A stretch of 64,000 nt of DNA from Glycine soja. Its lineage: Eukaryota > Streptophyta > Magnoliopsida > Fabales > Fabaceae. Position numbers and translations under genes: made by a program. Under the pieces are notes generated by a model, which worked only from the letters and a program-made list of their open reading frames with translations, was not told where the DNA came from and made no database searches. Within the stretch, counting starts at the first letter, position 1, and every line of letters starts with the position of its first letter. Where the stretch lies: positions 11,444,485 to 11,508,484 of the forward strand of contig NC_041002.1 in assembly GCF_004193775.1 (NCBI RefSeq), in the 5' to 3' direction. This document shows positions 10,707 through 21,229 of this stretch, piece after piece.

Positions 10707-11219
10707 TTGTTGGATCAAGTGGCCTCGGAATAATTAAGAAGGGGGGGTTAAATTAATTATGAACGTGTCTTGACTAATTAAAAATTTATCCTTCTTAATG
10801 TTACTAGATTCAATTAGGCTTTACTACTAAGTTATGAGAAAGTAAAGAACAAAAACAATAACTTAGAAAAAATTAAAGCGGAAATAAAAGTACACAGCGG
10901 AAAGATAAAGAGTGTAGGGAAGAAGAAGAACAAACACAAGATTTATACTGGTTCAGCCACAACCCGTGCCTACGTCCAGTCCCCAAGCAACCACTGGTTC
11001 TTGAGATTTCCAATAACCTTGTAAAATCCTTTACAAGCAAAGATCCACAAGGGATGTACCCTCCCTTGTTCTCTTTGAACAACCAAATGGATGTACCCTC
11101 CACTTGAATTGATCCATAAGGGGTGTACCCTCTCTTGTTCTCAATATTATAACCCAAGTAGATGTGTGCTCTACTTGTACCACAAAGGATGTACCCTCCA
11201 ATGTGTTAAGACAAAGAAT

Positions 11220-11415
11220 TTTCAGGCGGTTAGTCCCTTGAATATTTGTAAGGGGAAACAAAAGATATATCAGGCGGTTAGTCCTTTGAAATCTTTTGTT
11301 TAAAGGGAAGAGGAAGAATCAAAAGAATTCTCAGACGGTTAGTCCTTTGAATCTTTTGGCAAGAGGGAGAAGGAAGAAACAAAAGAATTCTCAGGCGGTT
11401 AGTCCTTTGAATCTA
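11220..11415. repeat. Direct repeats of a GGCGGTTAGTCC-containing unit
   Basis: Four copies of CAGRCGGTTAGTCCYTTGAAT lie near 11223, 11271, 11332 and 11392 inside the solo LTR, about 50-60 bp apart. They are separated by AAGAGGGAGAAGGAAGAA-like spacers. Confidence 0.85.
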
Positions 11416-11639
11416 TTGGCAAGAGAGAGAAGGAATGAAGAAGAAAAATAGCACAAGTTTTTGGCCAATGAACTTTTCTTGAATAAAGAAAGTTTTGAAC
11501 AAAAACTCTTAGAAGAATGCTTTGAATGAATGAAAGAAATCTGAAAATTGTCTCCTTTAAAATTCGTGCCATGGTCACATATTTATAGTCATTTGATAAC
11601 TCAAGTTAAAAGTTTATGACTCTTGGAAATTTCTTTAAA

Positions 11640-11785
11640 ACTAGTCACTTTTTAAAAGTTGTGACTCTTTTGAAAAACTAGTTACTTTAAAAGTTGTGAC
11701 TCTTTTGAAAACTAGTCACTTTAAAGGTTGTGACTTTTGAAACATCTTTAGAAACTAGTCACTTTAAGAATTGTGACTTTTGGTA
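11640..11785. repeat. Tandem units with TCACTTTAAAAGTTGTGAC inverted cores
   Basis: Four units of about 30-50 bp, each with an ACTAGTCACTTT...GTTGTGACT core whose GTCAC and GTGAC arms are inverted repeats of each other, so each unit can fold into a small hairpin. They lie upstream of the palindrome pairs of the solo LTR. Confidence 0.75.
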
Positions 11786-11810
11786 ATTTAATTTTCAAAA
11801 TAAGTCACTA

Positions 11811-12116
11811 GTAATCGATTATCATTGTAGTGTAATTGATTACACATCAATAGATGTGACTCTTCATGTTTAAATTTGAAAACCAGCGTTTAGAAACACT
11901 GGTAATCGATTACAAGTATTGTGTAATCGATTACACAAGTTTGAAATGATTTGAAAATGTTTTATCACAAGTTGTGACTTTTGAAATTTGAAATCTAACG
12001 TTTTAAAACATTGGTAATCGATTACATGCTTATGGTAATCGATTACAGCTTTGTAAATCAGTTTAAAAGAATGTTGGCTACTGGTAATCGATTACTGCCT
12101 TCTGGTAATCGATTAC
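11811..12116. repeat. Four pairs of 12-bp palindromes GTAATCGATTAC
   Basis: Starts are at 11811 and 11832 (each with one mismatch), 11902 and 11923, 12014 and 12035, and 12084 and 12105. The distance within every pair is exactly 21 bp, while the distances between pairs vary (70-112 bp). The same arrangement exists in the LTR at 7668-8724. Confidence 0.92.
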
Positions 12117-12395
12117 CAGAGAGTAAAACTCTTGGTAAAAGATTTTTCTTTGAAAAATTCTTTTGAACAAAATTGTGCTATTCAATATTTTGAAAAAAAC
12201 TCTTTTAATACTTATCTTAATTGAGTCTTCTCTTGATTCTTTACTTGAATCTTGAATCTTGATTGAACGACTCTTTGATTCTTGAAGCTTGCTTTTATTG
12301 AACAACTCTTTGATTTTTGAAACTTTCTTGACTCTTGATTCTTGACTTGAGTCTTTGGCATCATCAAAATAATCTTGGAAAACATTGCTTCCACA

Positions 12396-12585
12396 ACTGC
12401 AAGGCTCCTACAACTGATCTGTACAAAGTAGGATCGGAAAAGCAATCTGGTCTTGCCTTGGTTAGCTTGCAATTTGCTACCATAGGAGAAGATATAGGCT
12501 GAGTTTTAGTCATTTTTGTCTTCTGCAAGAGATCTCCAATGTACTTACTTTGAGAAAGAATAAGAGAGCCATCAGGAATGGAGTC
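12396..12585 (-). pseudogene. Copia RT fragment (outer element)
   Basis: Translates on the minus strand as a copia RT thumb region (PDGSLILSQSKYI, then an LL-KTKM- and PISSPM-like stretch, then YRSVVGALQ), stopping where the solo LTR begins. Its upstream end switches abruptly, near 12585, to a sequence of the SIRE env-like type, marking a recombination or deletion joint. Confidence 0.75.
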
Positions 12586-12870
12586 ACTGGACACTGGTAT
12601 CTGTACTTCAAGAACTTTGGATACAATCACCTTATTACTTCTAAACTTAGTTTTTCTGTTGAACATCCTAATGAGTTCTAGGTAAGTAGTTTGAGGTTCG
12701 TTGAAGAAGTGTCTTGCCCCGCAAAAGAGAAGGGTCTTGTTGAGACCAACTTTTTCAAGTTCTTGAATATCAAAGAAGTGCTCTATGTGGATTGACGATT
12801 CATTATCAGGGTTATCTCCATGGTTGGAATGATCTCTACTGTGGGTGAGTTCTCAAAAGACATGAAGAGA
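12586..12870 (-). pseudogene. N-terminal part of a SIRE env-like frame
   Basis: On the minus strand this reads as a mostly open frame (HIEHFFDIQELEKVGL, then FCGARHFFNEP, then YLELIRMFNRKTKF-like motifs). It resembles the start of the extra frame found after pol in SIRE/Maximus elements. It ends at the 12585 joint, so the transmembrane part is absent. Assignment rests on position after pol and on general resemblance only. Confidence 0.45.
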
Positions 12871-13172
12871 TTTTCAAGGCTAGGGTTTGTGTTTCAAAGA
12901 TTGAAGACGAAGAGTTTTTTTGTTAGAGAGTGAAATGTGTTTAAGAGTCTTTGTATAGGGTTTTGTATGGGCTTTTGAAAGGCAATCATTAGGCCCACCA
13001 TTCAAGAGATGACTTAGCACATACGCTACAATGTTCACTAACACAAACAATATGTTTTACTTAATTAATGCAAACGTTAAGTGAGCGTCCATATGTTGAA
13101 TGATTGTGTGTGCTAAGAGATATTGAATGATATGTCCTTTTATGAAATGATGGATGACATATAGATATTAAG

Positions 13173-13827
13173 TCATTCATTTATAAAAACCATTCCAAGC
13201 TGATTTCTTAACAAAATCAGTTTTTCCTCAACGAGGGGTTTTGTGAAAATATTAGCAAGTTGATCATCAATGGGTACAAACTGTAGATCCATTGTCCCAT
13301 TCTGAACATGGTCTCTTATAAAATGATGCTTAATTTCTATATGTTTTTGCCCTTGAATGCAATGTTGGATTCTTTGAAAGACTACTGACAACTTTGTTAT
13401 AACAAAAAATGGGAATTTTACTTTCATAGATGTTGTAGTCCTCAAGTTGGTACTTAATCCAAAGTAGTTGAGCACAACAGCTGGTAGCTAGCATGTGTTA
13501 TGCTTCAACAATGGACAACGTAGTTGAACCTTGCTTCTTGCATATCAATGCAACCAATTTTCCACCAATGAAGTGACATCTTCCAGTTGTGCTTTTCCTT
13601 TCAACTTTGTCTCCAACATAGTCAACATCACAAAAGCTTGTGAGCCTGAAATCTTCCTTTCCTTTGAACCACAAACCAAGATTAGAAGTTCCAATCAGAT
13701 ATCCAAAAATGTGTTTAACTGTAGTTAGATGAACTTCCCTTGGTTCTTTTTGAAATCTCGCACACAAGCAAACATTGAACATAATATTGGGTTTGAACGT
13801 TGTGAGATATAGCAGTGATACAATCAT
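13173..13827 (-). pseudogene. Copia RNase H of the SIRE-like element
   Basis: Two overlapping minus-strand frames make up the domain. 13827-13498 has a VSLLYLT and PNIMF...CARFQ start, then a DVDYVGDK acidic site and a STTGRCHF match. 13475-13173 has the terminal ...HIEIKHHFIRDH, QLANIFTKPL and LGM motifs at the end of pol. A frameshift separates the two. Confidence 0.8.
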
Positions 13828-13829
13828 CC

Positions 13830-14587
13830 ACCTTTGTTGATTCTTCGTCTAGTCCAAGATATGTTTTTGGATACATATGTGTCTAATTTCTTTTGCATTG
13901 TTGATATTGAACTTCTTGAAGAGTTCTTTTGCATACTTGATTTGATGAATGTAAATTCCACTGCTTGTTTGCTTTATTTATAGTCCAAGGAAGAATTTTA
14001 ACTCTCCCATCATGCTCATTTCAAATTATGTTTGCATTAGCTTTGAAAAATCCTCACACAACATTTCATTAGTAGCACAAAAAATAATGTCATCTACATA
14101 TATTTGGACCAATATAAACTGTGAGTCGTAATCTTTATGGAACAGTGTTGTGTCCACTTTTCCTCATTCAAAGCCATTTTTTAGAAGAAAAGAACTCAAT
14201 TTTTCATACCACGCTCTAGGAGCTTGCTTGAGTCCATATAGAGCTTTGTGAAGTTTAAAAACATGATGAAGAAAAGTGTCACTCTCAAATCTTCGAGGTT
14301 GTTCAATATAAACTTCCTCTTGGATTAATCCGTTTAGGAATGCGCTTTTTACATCTATCTGATACTACTTCATATTGCTATAAGCTGCAAATGAAAGTAA
14401 AATTCATATTGCCTCTAGATGAGCCACAAATACATAGTTTCTTGTAATTTATACCTTCCTGTTGTGAGTACCCTTTGGCTACTAGCCTTGCCTTGTTCCT
14501 CACAACCTTATCATTTTTGTCCAGTTTGTTACAGAAGACCCATTTCTCTCCAATAACCTTATTTCCTTTTAGTAGTTCTACTAACTT
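13830..14587 (-). pseudogene. Copia reverse transcriptase of the SIRE-like element
   Basis: Degenerate minus-strand RT. Recognisable pieces include a QIYVDDIIF-type catalytic stretch (near 14085-14110), a LYGLKQAPRAWY counterpart (near 14195-14240), and a VCKLDVKSAFLNG-like piece (near 14330-14360). Stops are frequent and no long frame exists. Confidence 0.7.
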
Positions 14588-15800
14588 CTAGACACCATTC
14601 TTTTGAAATTGATCAAGTTCTTTTTTTATAGCTTTTACCCACTTATCATCTTGCATTGCATCATCAATATGTTTGAGTTCTACTTCTGAAATAAATCCAG
14701 TGTGCCCTTGTGATCTAAGTGATGATGATCTTATTTGTAGACGATCTTTTGGGTCACCAATGATTTGGCTTTCTGGATGATTCTTTCTTAAGATGCGTCC
14801 AGTGGGTTCCCTTGATTCTTCTTGAGGATCATCTAGATGTTGAGTGGACACTCCATCTTCTAAACTTTGACTGGATGACACTTTTTCTTCAATACCATCA
14901 TCCAATCTAAGATTTGCAAAAGAATCATTTAGCTTTGATAAATTTTTATTATGCTCATTTTTGTTATACTTCACATGAATAGCTTCCTCAACTACCAAGG
15001 TTCTTGAGTTGTACACTTTGAATGCCTTAAATGTTTCAGAGAATCCAAGAAATGTTCCATTATCCCTTTTTGAGTTAAACTTTCTTAAGTTATCTTTAGT
15101 GTTAAGAATGAAACATTTACATCCGAATGGATGGAAGTATTATATGTTGGGTTTTCATCCGTTCCACAGTTCATATGGAGTCTTTTTAAGTATTGGTCTT
15201 ATATAAATTTTGTTTTGCAGATAGCATGCGATATTCATTGCTTCAACCCATAAGTTCTTAGGGGTTAAATTATCATTGAGCATGGTTCGGGCCATCTCTT
15301 GTAGAGATCTATTTGTTCTTTCTTTCAACTACCCAATCCAGTTGAGGTATTCTAGGAGTTGAAAAATTATGAAGAACGTTGTTTTCTTCATAGAACAGCT
15401 GAAATTTTTCATTCTCAAATTCTCCCCATGATCACTTCTGGTTGAGGTAATGCAAACTCCCTTTTCATTTTGAACTCTTTTACAAAATTTAAAGAAGACA
15501 CTAAAAGACTTATCCTTGTGTGCTAGGAACATGACCTATGTCCGTCTAGAGCAGTTGCCCACTATGAAAAGTCCATACCTTTTTCCATTGGTGGATGTTG
15601 TTCCGGTTGGATCAAACAGATTAAGTTGTAACAACTCCAAAGGTTTTGAGAAGGAAACAATGTTTTTACTAGAAAAAAGTTTTTAATTTGTTTCCCTTTT
15701 CGACATGCCTTATAAAGTAAATCATCTTTATATGACATACTTGGTAATCCTCTTATGAGGTTGTCCTTTTGCAGTTTGGAGATTAACCTCCAACAAGCAT
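14588..15800 (-). pseudogene. Copia integrase region of the SIRE-like element
   Basis: 14588-15016 is a hydrophilic linker between integrase and RT, with DSFANLRLDDG- and DPKDRLQIRSSS-like stretches. Upstream lie integrase core pieces (for example the SDHGENL block in 15329-15532, where a GGEF/E-type residue is expected). The frames are interrupted and truncated. Confidence 0.65.
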
Positions 15801-15820
15801 GACAAGTTTTTATGTCACAA

Positions 15821-16447
15821 CTAATAATTTTCCTTGACAGATAGCATGCATGATACCTTTTGATCTGATAGTTCTCCTAACTTTATCTTATAGAGGTTAC
15901 CTTTTCTCTTGATAGAGAAGAGTAGGGACCCGTCTCTATTCTGGACGATATGCTCATCTTTGTTATAGGAAACATCACATCCACTGTCACATAATTGACT
16001 TATGCTCACCAAATTGTATTTGAGCCTTTCAATAAAAAAGCATTATCAATAGAGGGATATGGATGAATACCTATCTTACCCATTCCAGTTATTCTTCCTT
16101 TTTGATTCCCTCCAAAAGAGTTGGGACCTATCTCTGTTTTGGATGATACACTCATCTTTGTTAAAGGAAACATCATATCCACTGTCACATAATTGACTTA
16201 TGCTCACTAGATTGTGTTTGATCCCTTCAATAAATAAAACATTATCAATAGAGGGATGTAGATGAATACCTATCTTACCCATTCCTGTTATTCTTCCTTT
16301 TTGGTTCCCTCTGAATGTGACGGTTCCACCATGATAGGGAGTCAGGCATTGGAACATAAAATTTTCTCCTGTCATGTGACATGAGCAGCCACTGCCCTGG
16401 TACCATGATAGGCATTTGCTTCCTACTGTTAAAGACATCTGCAACAA
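15821..16447 (-). pseudogene. Gag-pre-integrase/protease region with internal duplication
   Basis: The minus strand encodes a protease-side motif (WYxGSGCSCHMTG, near 16375-16410) and the GAG-pre-integrase motif (KHNLVSISQLCDSGYDVSF) twice, because about 198 bp is tandemly duplicated (15917-16315). The two copies differ at many positions, so the duplication is old. The duplicate puts a second GNQKGRI...QLCDSG block in series and breaks the frame. Confidence 0.8.
15917..16315. repeat. Tandem duplication, about 198-bp unit
   Basis: Unit 1 runs from about 15917 to 16116 and unit 2 from about 16117 to 16315. Both contain CATTATCAATAGAGGGAT and the long match around CACTGTCACATAATTGACTTATGCTCAC. 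Confidence 0.85.
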
Positions 16448-16550
16448 GAATTATTCTTTTCTTAGGTACTCAAATATTTTTGAGTCCTCTTGTGTTAGCT
16501 TTGAATGCATTGGACGTACCTATTCTAGGTCGATCCCTACATTTGGATGT

Positions 16551-18250
16551 CTAATGTCCAACTTTACCATAAAAGTAACAAATAATAGTGTCTTCATCAT
16601 GAACATAAATCTTTCCTTCATATTCATTGCTAGATCTGTCCGAGGGACATTGACTATATCTTAACAGTTTGTCAAGATTTTCTGTTCCATTGACAAATTT
16701 GGCCAATGTAGATTTTAAGGTTCCAATTTCCTCATTAAGTTTTACAACATCTTGAGGTTGACCTTTAAGTTCTTCATTCTTCAAAAGCTTTTCATTTAAG
16801 AATTTCACAGATCTTTTATGTTCTTCACATTCCACCCAAAGATTATGTTTACTTATTATAAGGTCCTCATAATCTTTGGGTGCTTGTGCATATTCCATCC
16901 ATAGATCATGTCTATCTTCACTTTGATGATCGTAAAGTTTGTTTAGTTCCTTTAGGTCCTTTTATAAACCTTTCAATTTGTTTTCCAACTCCTAAAAGTT
17001 CTCTAATAGAGTAGATTTTTCTTTGGCAATTGTCTCATTCTCAAGACATAGCTTGGATTCTTTATCCTTGAAAATTTCACAAGCATCACTTGTCTGAGTG
17101 GACTTATCTAAAGAAACATCTACTTTATCTAAGGATTTTTTCAAGTTCCTTATGATCTTTGAACAACTTTTTAAAATCTTGTCGCAAGTTTTTGTAAGCT
17201 TTTAAATGAATGGATGAGTTTGATAGTAGTTCATGATAATCCTTTTTAAGAGATTCAGGATCGTTAATATTTACCTAATCCTCCTGGTCTGATTTAGATT
17301 CTTTAGAAGTTGTATCTTCCATAAGACATAGATTGGCTTCTTTTTCATCTTCATCAGACGAGGTGTCATCCAGACCTTCTTAGGTGCTCATGAGATCTTT
17401 CTTTTCCTTGTTTTTGTAGTGTTTGTTCTTGTCTTGAGACTTCTCCAGTTTTGGGCATTCAAATTTGAAATGTCAAGGTTTCTTGCATTCATAGCATATT
17501 ATGGAGCTTTCATCTTTGTCTTTCCTTTCCTTGAGCACCCTTTTTGAAGAGTTCTTCCATCTGGATCTGCCTTTATTTTTCCACATCTTGCAAATATTTC
17601 ATGAGATGAAGACAAGTTCATCTTCATTAGAATAATTTTATGCTTTGAGGGTTTTCAACAAGCTTCTGGATGCTTGCTCTCTGGACGATGACACTTTCTT
17701 GATCTTTTGACTGTTGAGAGCCAAAGACTTTTCTTTCTTAAGTTCTTCGTCCTGCTGAAGTTCTTGTTCATGAACCTTAAGAGTATCAACTAGTTCTTCA
17801 AGGGACATAGACTTAAGATTCTTTAGAGCCTTTAGCGTTGTTACTTGTGGTCTCCATTTTCTAGACAAACTTCTCAAGATTTTGTTAATATAATCATAGT
17901 TGTCGTAAGTTCTTCCTAGAAATCTTAATTCATTAGGAATGATTTGAAAGCGTCTAAACATACTTTGTATGTCTTCGCCTTCTTCCATAGAGAAGAGTTC
18001 ATACTTACGAGTGAGAAGACTTAGTTTATACCTTTTTACCTGTGATGTTCCTTTGTAGGTTACAGCAAGAGTGTCCCACATTTGCTTGGCAGTCTTGAAG
18101 CTATGTACTTTGGTGTATTCTTCTTCAAATAAGGCGCATAACATAACGTTCTGAGCCTTGGAGTTCAGCAAAAAATATGAGTTTTATCTCCTCTGCCCAC
18201 TAGCTTCTTGGAATTTTGTTTAACTCATCGTCATATGGAATGTGATTTCC
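16551..18250 (-). pseudogene. SIRE-like Gag, interrupted
   Basis: The largest open part (18171-17638, 177 codons) has the UBN2/retrotransposon gag core: A-MWDTLAVTY, RYKLSLL-RKYELF-MEEGE and a RSLSRKWRPQVT motif. A zinc-knuckle piece (CYECKKP-HFKFEC) lies near 17450-17505 and has a stop. A glutamate/lysine-rich coiled region follows to 16551. Length and order match the long Gag of SIRE/Maximus elements. Confidence 0.8.
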
Positions 18251-18439
18251 ATTTTTCTACCATATCCTATAGATCAATGTGAATGGACTCGAAGTGAGCT
18301 ATCATATGTCCTTCCAGTAGTCATATTTGACACCTCTAAACATGAGTGGTTTGTTGGTAGAGTATCCTTCTTCCATTTCTTTCTTTGATTTCTAGATCTT
18401 TTCTTTAGTATTTTTAAATACTCAACCTGTGAGGCTGAA

Positions 18440-18450
18440 CTCTGATACCA
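18440..18450 (-). promoter_or_regulatory. Primer-binding site (initiator tRNA-Met type)
   Basis: The minus strand reads TGGTATCAGAG, the standard copia primer-binding site complementary to the 3' end of tRNA-iMet, one or two bases after the end of the LTR. Confidence 0.85.
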
Positions 18451-18452
18451 AC

Positions 18453-18952
18453 TAAAATAACAACAATCACACTAGAAGGGGGTTGAATAATGTGTTAATC
18501 AAAGATGCTAATTTTTTTATAAATAGAAACTCTAATCACAAGCTTAGAAAGATAGAAATAAAGGAGTCATCCACTGATGAGAAAAACAAGTTTGATGAAA
18601 AATCATGCACTTCCTTTTGTGGTTAACAAAAATTTAGTACGTTGTTGGATGTCACTTGTGAGGATATAAAATAAGTGTGTTAGTGATTTAAAGTCCAATG
18701 GACATAACTAAGAATAGCTCAATGTGAAAACACTAATATTCACAGTAAGTGATTTGATTGTTTTCCATTTTAAGTATGAATGTGACTTACTAGAGTTGTA
18801 GATGTTGGTATAATATGGAGTGAACTTATTTACGAAGTTAATCTTGCATACTTAACAACTCATAAGTACATCAATAATTTATACTTTTGTAAACATCAAA
18901 ATCTAAGATATGGTAGGTCGTCCCATGGTCAGTGGATCATTCAAACCTAACA
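18453..18952 (-). repeat. 5' LTR of the SIRE-like element (about 500 bp)
   Basis: It lies between the primer-binding site and the outer LTR. On the minus strand it would start TGTTAGGTTTGAATG at 18952 and end just before TGGTATCAGAG. The tract CAACCCCCTTCTAG near 18475-18488 is the G-run also found in the other SIRE-like LTRs. No partner LTR is left in the window. Confidence 0.6.
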
Positions 18953-19146
18953 CATTAGAGTTTGGGATACGTATGAGAGAAAAGAGAAAAACAATAAATT
19001 GAGTGTAATCTGAGTATGATATCTTGCTCAACAAGATAGTACATATGTTTATATATAGATAGTTACACAGATGTTAACACCTCAACTAACTCTAACTAAC
19101 TAACAGAAAAGAAGCAATTGAACTAACTGCATACTTATCTCTAATA
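18953..19146 (-). repeat. 5' LTR of the composite copia element (194 bp)
   Basis: Direct repeat of 9838-10031, followed by the target duplication TGGTT (19147-19151). The next sequence inward is the SIRE-like LTR rather than a copia leader. Confidence 0.85.
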
Positions 19147-21229
19147 TGGTTCATGACATATCAATAATCTTCACATTGAGAATTTAGAGCAATGCCACTT
19201 AAGTTTATCATAGCAGTTCCACAATATGATCAAAGAATTTAGAAAAAAATAATACACATTGAGAATTGAAAATAAATCAAAACCTTTCTATTTTCTCTTC
19301 CTAGCTCCCATTCTTTACTAGCTTCTACCACTTATGTGTGTGTGTTTTGCTTTTCTATTAATCATTATTTACAAGCCTTCAAAAGAGCAATATGGCATTC
19401 CAAATTATAGATAGAATCAATGCAACACCAAATCATATTAACACTGATTGAAAGGTTATCATTTGCAAAAGCAATTGAGTCAAAATCTCAAAAAACCATA
19501 ATCAATTATGATTGAAATCAACCAGTATGATAGGTACCTTAGCATAAGACTGAACCAACTTCTTTTTTGGCACTGAGCAAAAATAGGGATTTTGAATTTG
19601 TACCAATTTTTAACTATGCAACAATGAGAAAGGGTTAGGGATTGATGTACAAACCAAAGAAAGAGTTTAGAATTCAAACTAGAGAATCATTGCATCAATG
19701 ATCGAAACCAGAGAATGTGAATGTGAGCTTGAGCCTTGTTTGCAAATGGAAGGTTAGGGATTTCAGATTTTATCATATAGGGAAATGTTGTGGTCATTGA
19801 AGCGCTTAGTGGTAGCATGAGAAGGTGGTCTCAACAAGGGTCTCGGTAAACCCATGGCGGTGTGGCTAGAAGAAGGTGGTCGACGATTTCACAATTTTGT
19901 TTTCTAGGATTCTATGGCGCGCATGTTTTGTAGTTTTGCTTTGAAAGGGAAATTACCAATTCCGTATAAAATCAAGAAGCTGTATCCTCATGTAATCAGG
20001 CACATGAGTCAAAATAAGAAGAATTTTATTCAAGTGACCATCACATTACAGGGGAACAAAGCTAACAAAAACTCAAGAAGATGTTCATATATTGAACTCT
20101 GAGCTGCATAGGAATGGAAACAGGGACGAGGATGAGGGCTAAAAAAATGAAAAGAAGGATTGAAGATATGAGGTCTTATAGCACATGCAAGCAGTGACAA
20201 GGACGAGGCCGACGCACACAACCGCGGCGAGGATGAGGCTGGCGACACAAGTAGTTGCGCGACGAGACGATGCATATACGAATTTGGGTTTAGGGCTATG
20301 AATTGGATTTAGGGTCTCAAGCAACCATTTTTTTATAAGTCAACCAACTTCAATATGAGTAACTTGTTGATTTTTCTTTCCTACTAAAAATAATATAATA
20401 TTATATATTTTTGAATGAGTTTTTAAGAGAAAAATATAATATAATATAAAATTTAATCTAATAATTTATCTAGTAATAATATCTATATAATCATTTAGGC
20501 TAGCTAAATTACATCCCTGACCCTCATTCTTTCTTTACACATGTCAAGTATAGGGATAGTTTTGAGATTTAACTAAGAAAAGTGTGTTCAATAAACAAAA
20601 TCTTGATTAAACAAAATAAATAATTTATGCTATTATCATGTATTATTTTTTTATTAGTGGAAATCGAAGATAACGTAAGAGATTTAACAATAACTTACAC
20701 ACTCGATTCAACCAACTGAGTTATACCCCATGACTAGTATCATGTATTATGTATAATGTAAGATAAAATATAATATAATATTATAATTATATATGATATC
20801 ATGTCTATGTTTAAATTCTTAAGTAATGTTATTAAATATTATTTTAGTAGTAGTATATTAATATATTAATTTGAATATATTACAAGATAAATATTTATTT
20901 TATTTTATATAATTTATAATTATAATAAATAAAAACTTAAATATAAAAAATATATTTTTAATATACAATAAATAGTTTAAAACATACCATTTATATAAAT
21001 ACTCAAATTTTAAAATTAATTAATTTGATCATGAAAATATATATTAACTATGTTTATACTTTGAATTTAGTGACAAAATGTCTGAAAATTATTGTTTATA
21101 CTTAGAAAAATTCAAAATTGTTAATACATAAATTATATTTTTAATTTACAATAAATAATTTAAAATTTATTAATTATATAGTTACTCATTTTATAATTAA
21201 TTAATTTGATTGTGAAAATATATTAACTA
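19147..21229. other. AT-rich intergenic DNA, no recognised gene
   Basis: About 19700-20330 is less AT-rich, but its frames have no protein-like features. From 20340 on the sequence is strongly AT-rich. Some of it may belong to the CACTA element ending at 22291, whose left end was not found. Confidence 0.4.

Larger units (their letters stand above)
10708..12395 (-). repeat. Solo SIRE-like LTR inserted in the copia RT
   Basis: On the minus strand it runs from TGTGGAAGCAATG to CACTTGATCCAACA. The flanking pentamers ACTGT (10703-10707) and ACTGC (12396-12400) differ by one base and are the likely target duplication. Removing the LTR joins the two RT pieces in the expected order. The ends and the palindrome pairs match the LTR at 7668-8724, but this LTR is longer. 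The extra length includes repeated GGCGGTTAGTCC-type (11224-11410) and TCACTTTAAAAGTTGTGAC-type (11640-11780) units. No internal element sequence remains on either side. Confidence 0.8.
12586..18952 (-). mobile_element. SIRE/Maximus-like copia element, 3' end lost, decayed
   Basis: The minus-strand order from the right is LTR (about 18453-18952), primer-binding site (18440-18450), gag (about 18230 down to 16550), gag-pre-integrase (16447-15821), integrase (15800-14588), RT (about 14580-13830), RNase H (13827-13173), a 3' non-coding part and the beginning of an env-like frame (about 12860-12586). Many stops and frameshifts occur. The far 3' end and 3' LTR are missing, cut at the joint with the outer copia element. 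The right end abuts the outer 5' LTR at 18953. Confidence 0.7.
9838..19146 (-). mobile_element. Composite Ty1/copia retrotransposon with TGGTT target duplication
   Basis: Two 194-bp direct repeats (9838-10031 and 18953-19146) bound the unit. The 5 bp outside each end are the same, TGGTT (9833-9837 and 19147-19151). The orientation is minus: pol C-terminal pieces adjoin the left LTR after a polypurine tract (GAGTTTGAGGGGGG on the minus strand). The outer element keeps only RNase H and a piece of RT (10032-10706 and 12396 to about 12585). Most of the rest (about 12586-18952) comes from a SIRE-like element in the same orientation, and a solo LTR (10708-12395) splits the RT piece. The LTR ends read TATTAG/CTAATA rather than TG/CA. 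Confidence 0.8.

Noticed and set aside
7889..12116. CRISPR-like interpretation of the regularly spaced GTAATCGATTAC repeats
   Set aside because: The units are 12-bp palindromes in pairs inside LTRs of a plant genome; spacers are short and not unique, and no cas genes exist.
20030..20324. Two overlapping minus-strand frames with a hydrophobic, alanine/serine-rich content
   Set aside because: Overlapping frames, no family resemblance, no splice or promoter context; treated as non-coding.
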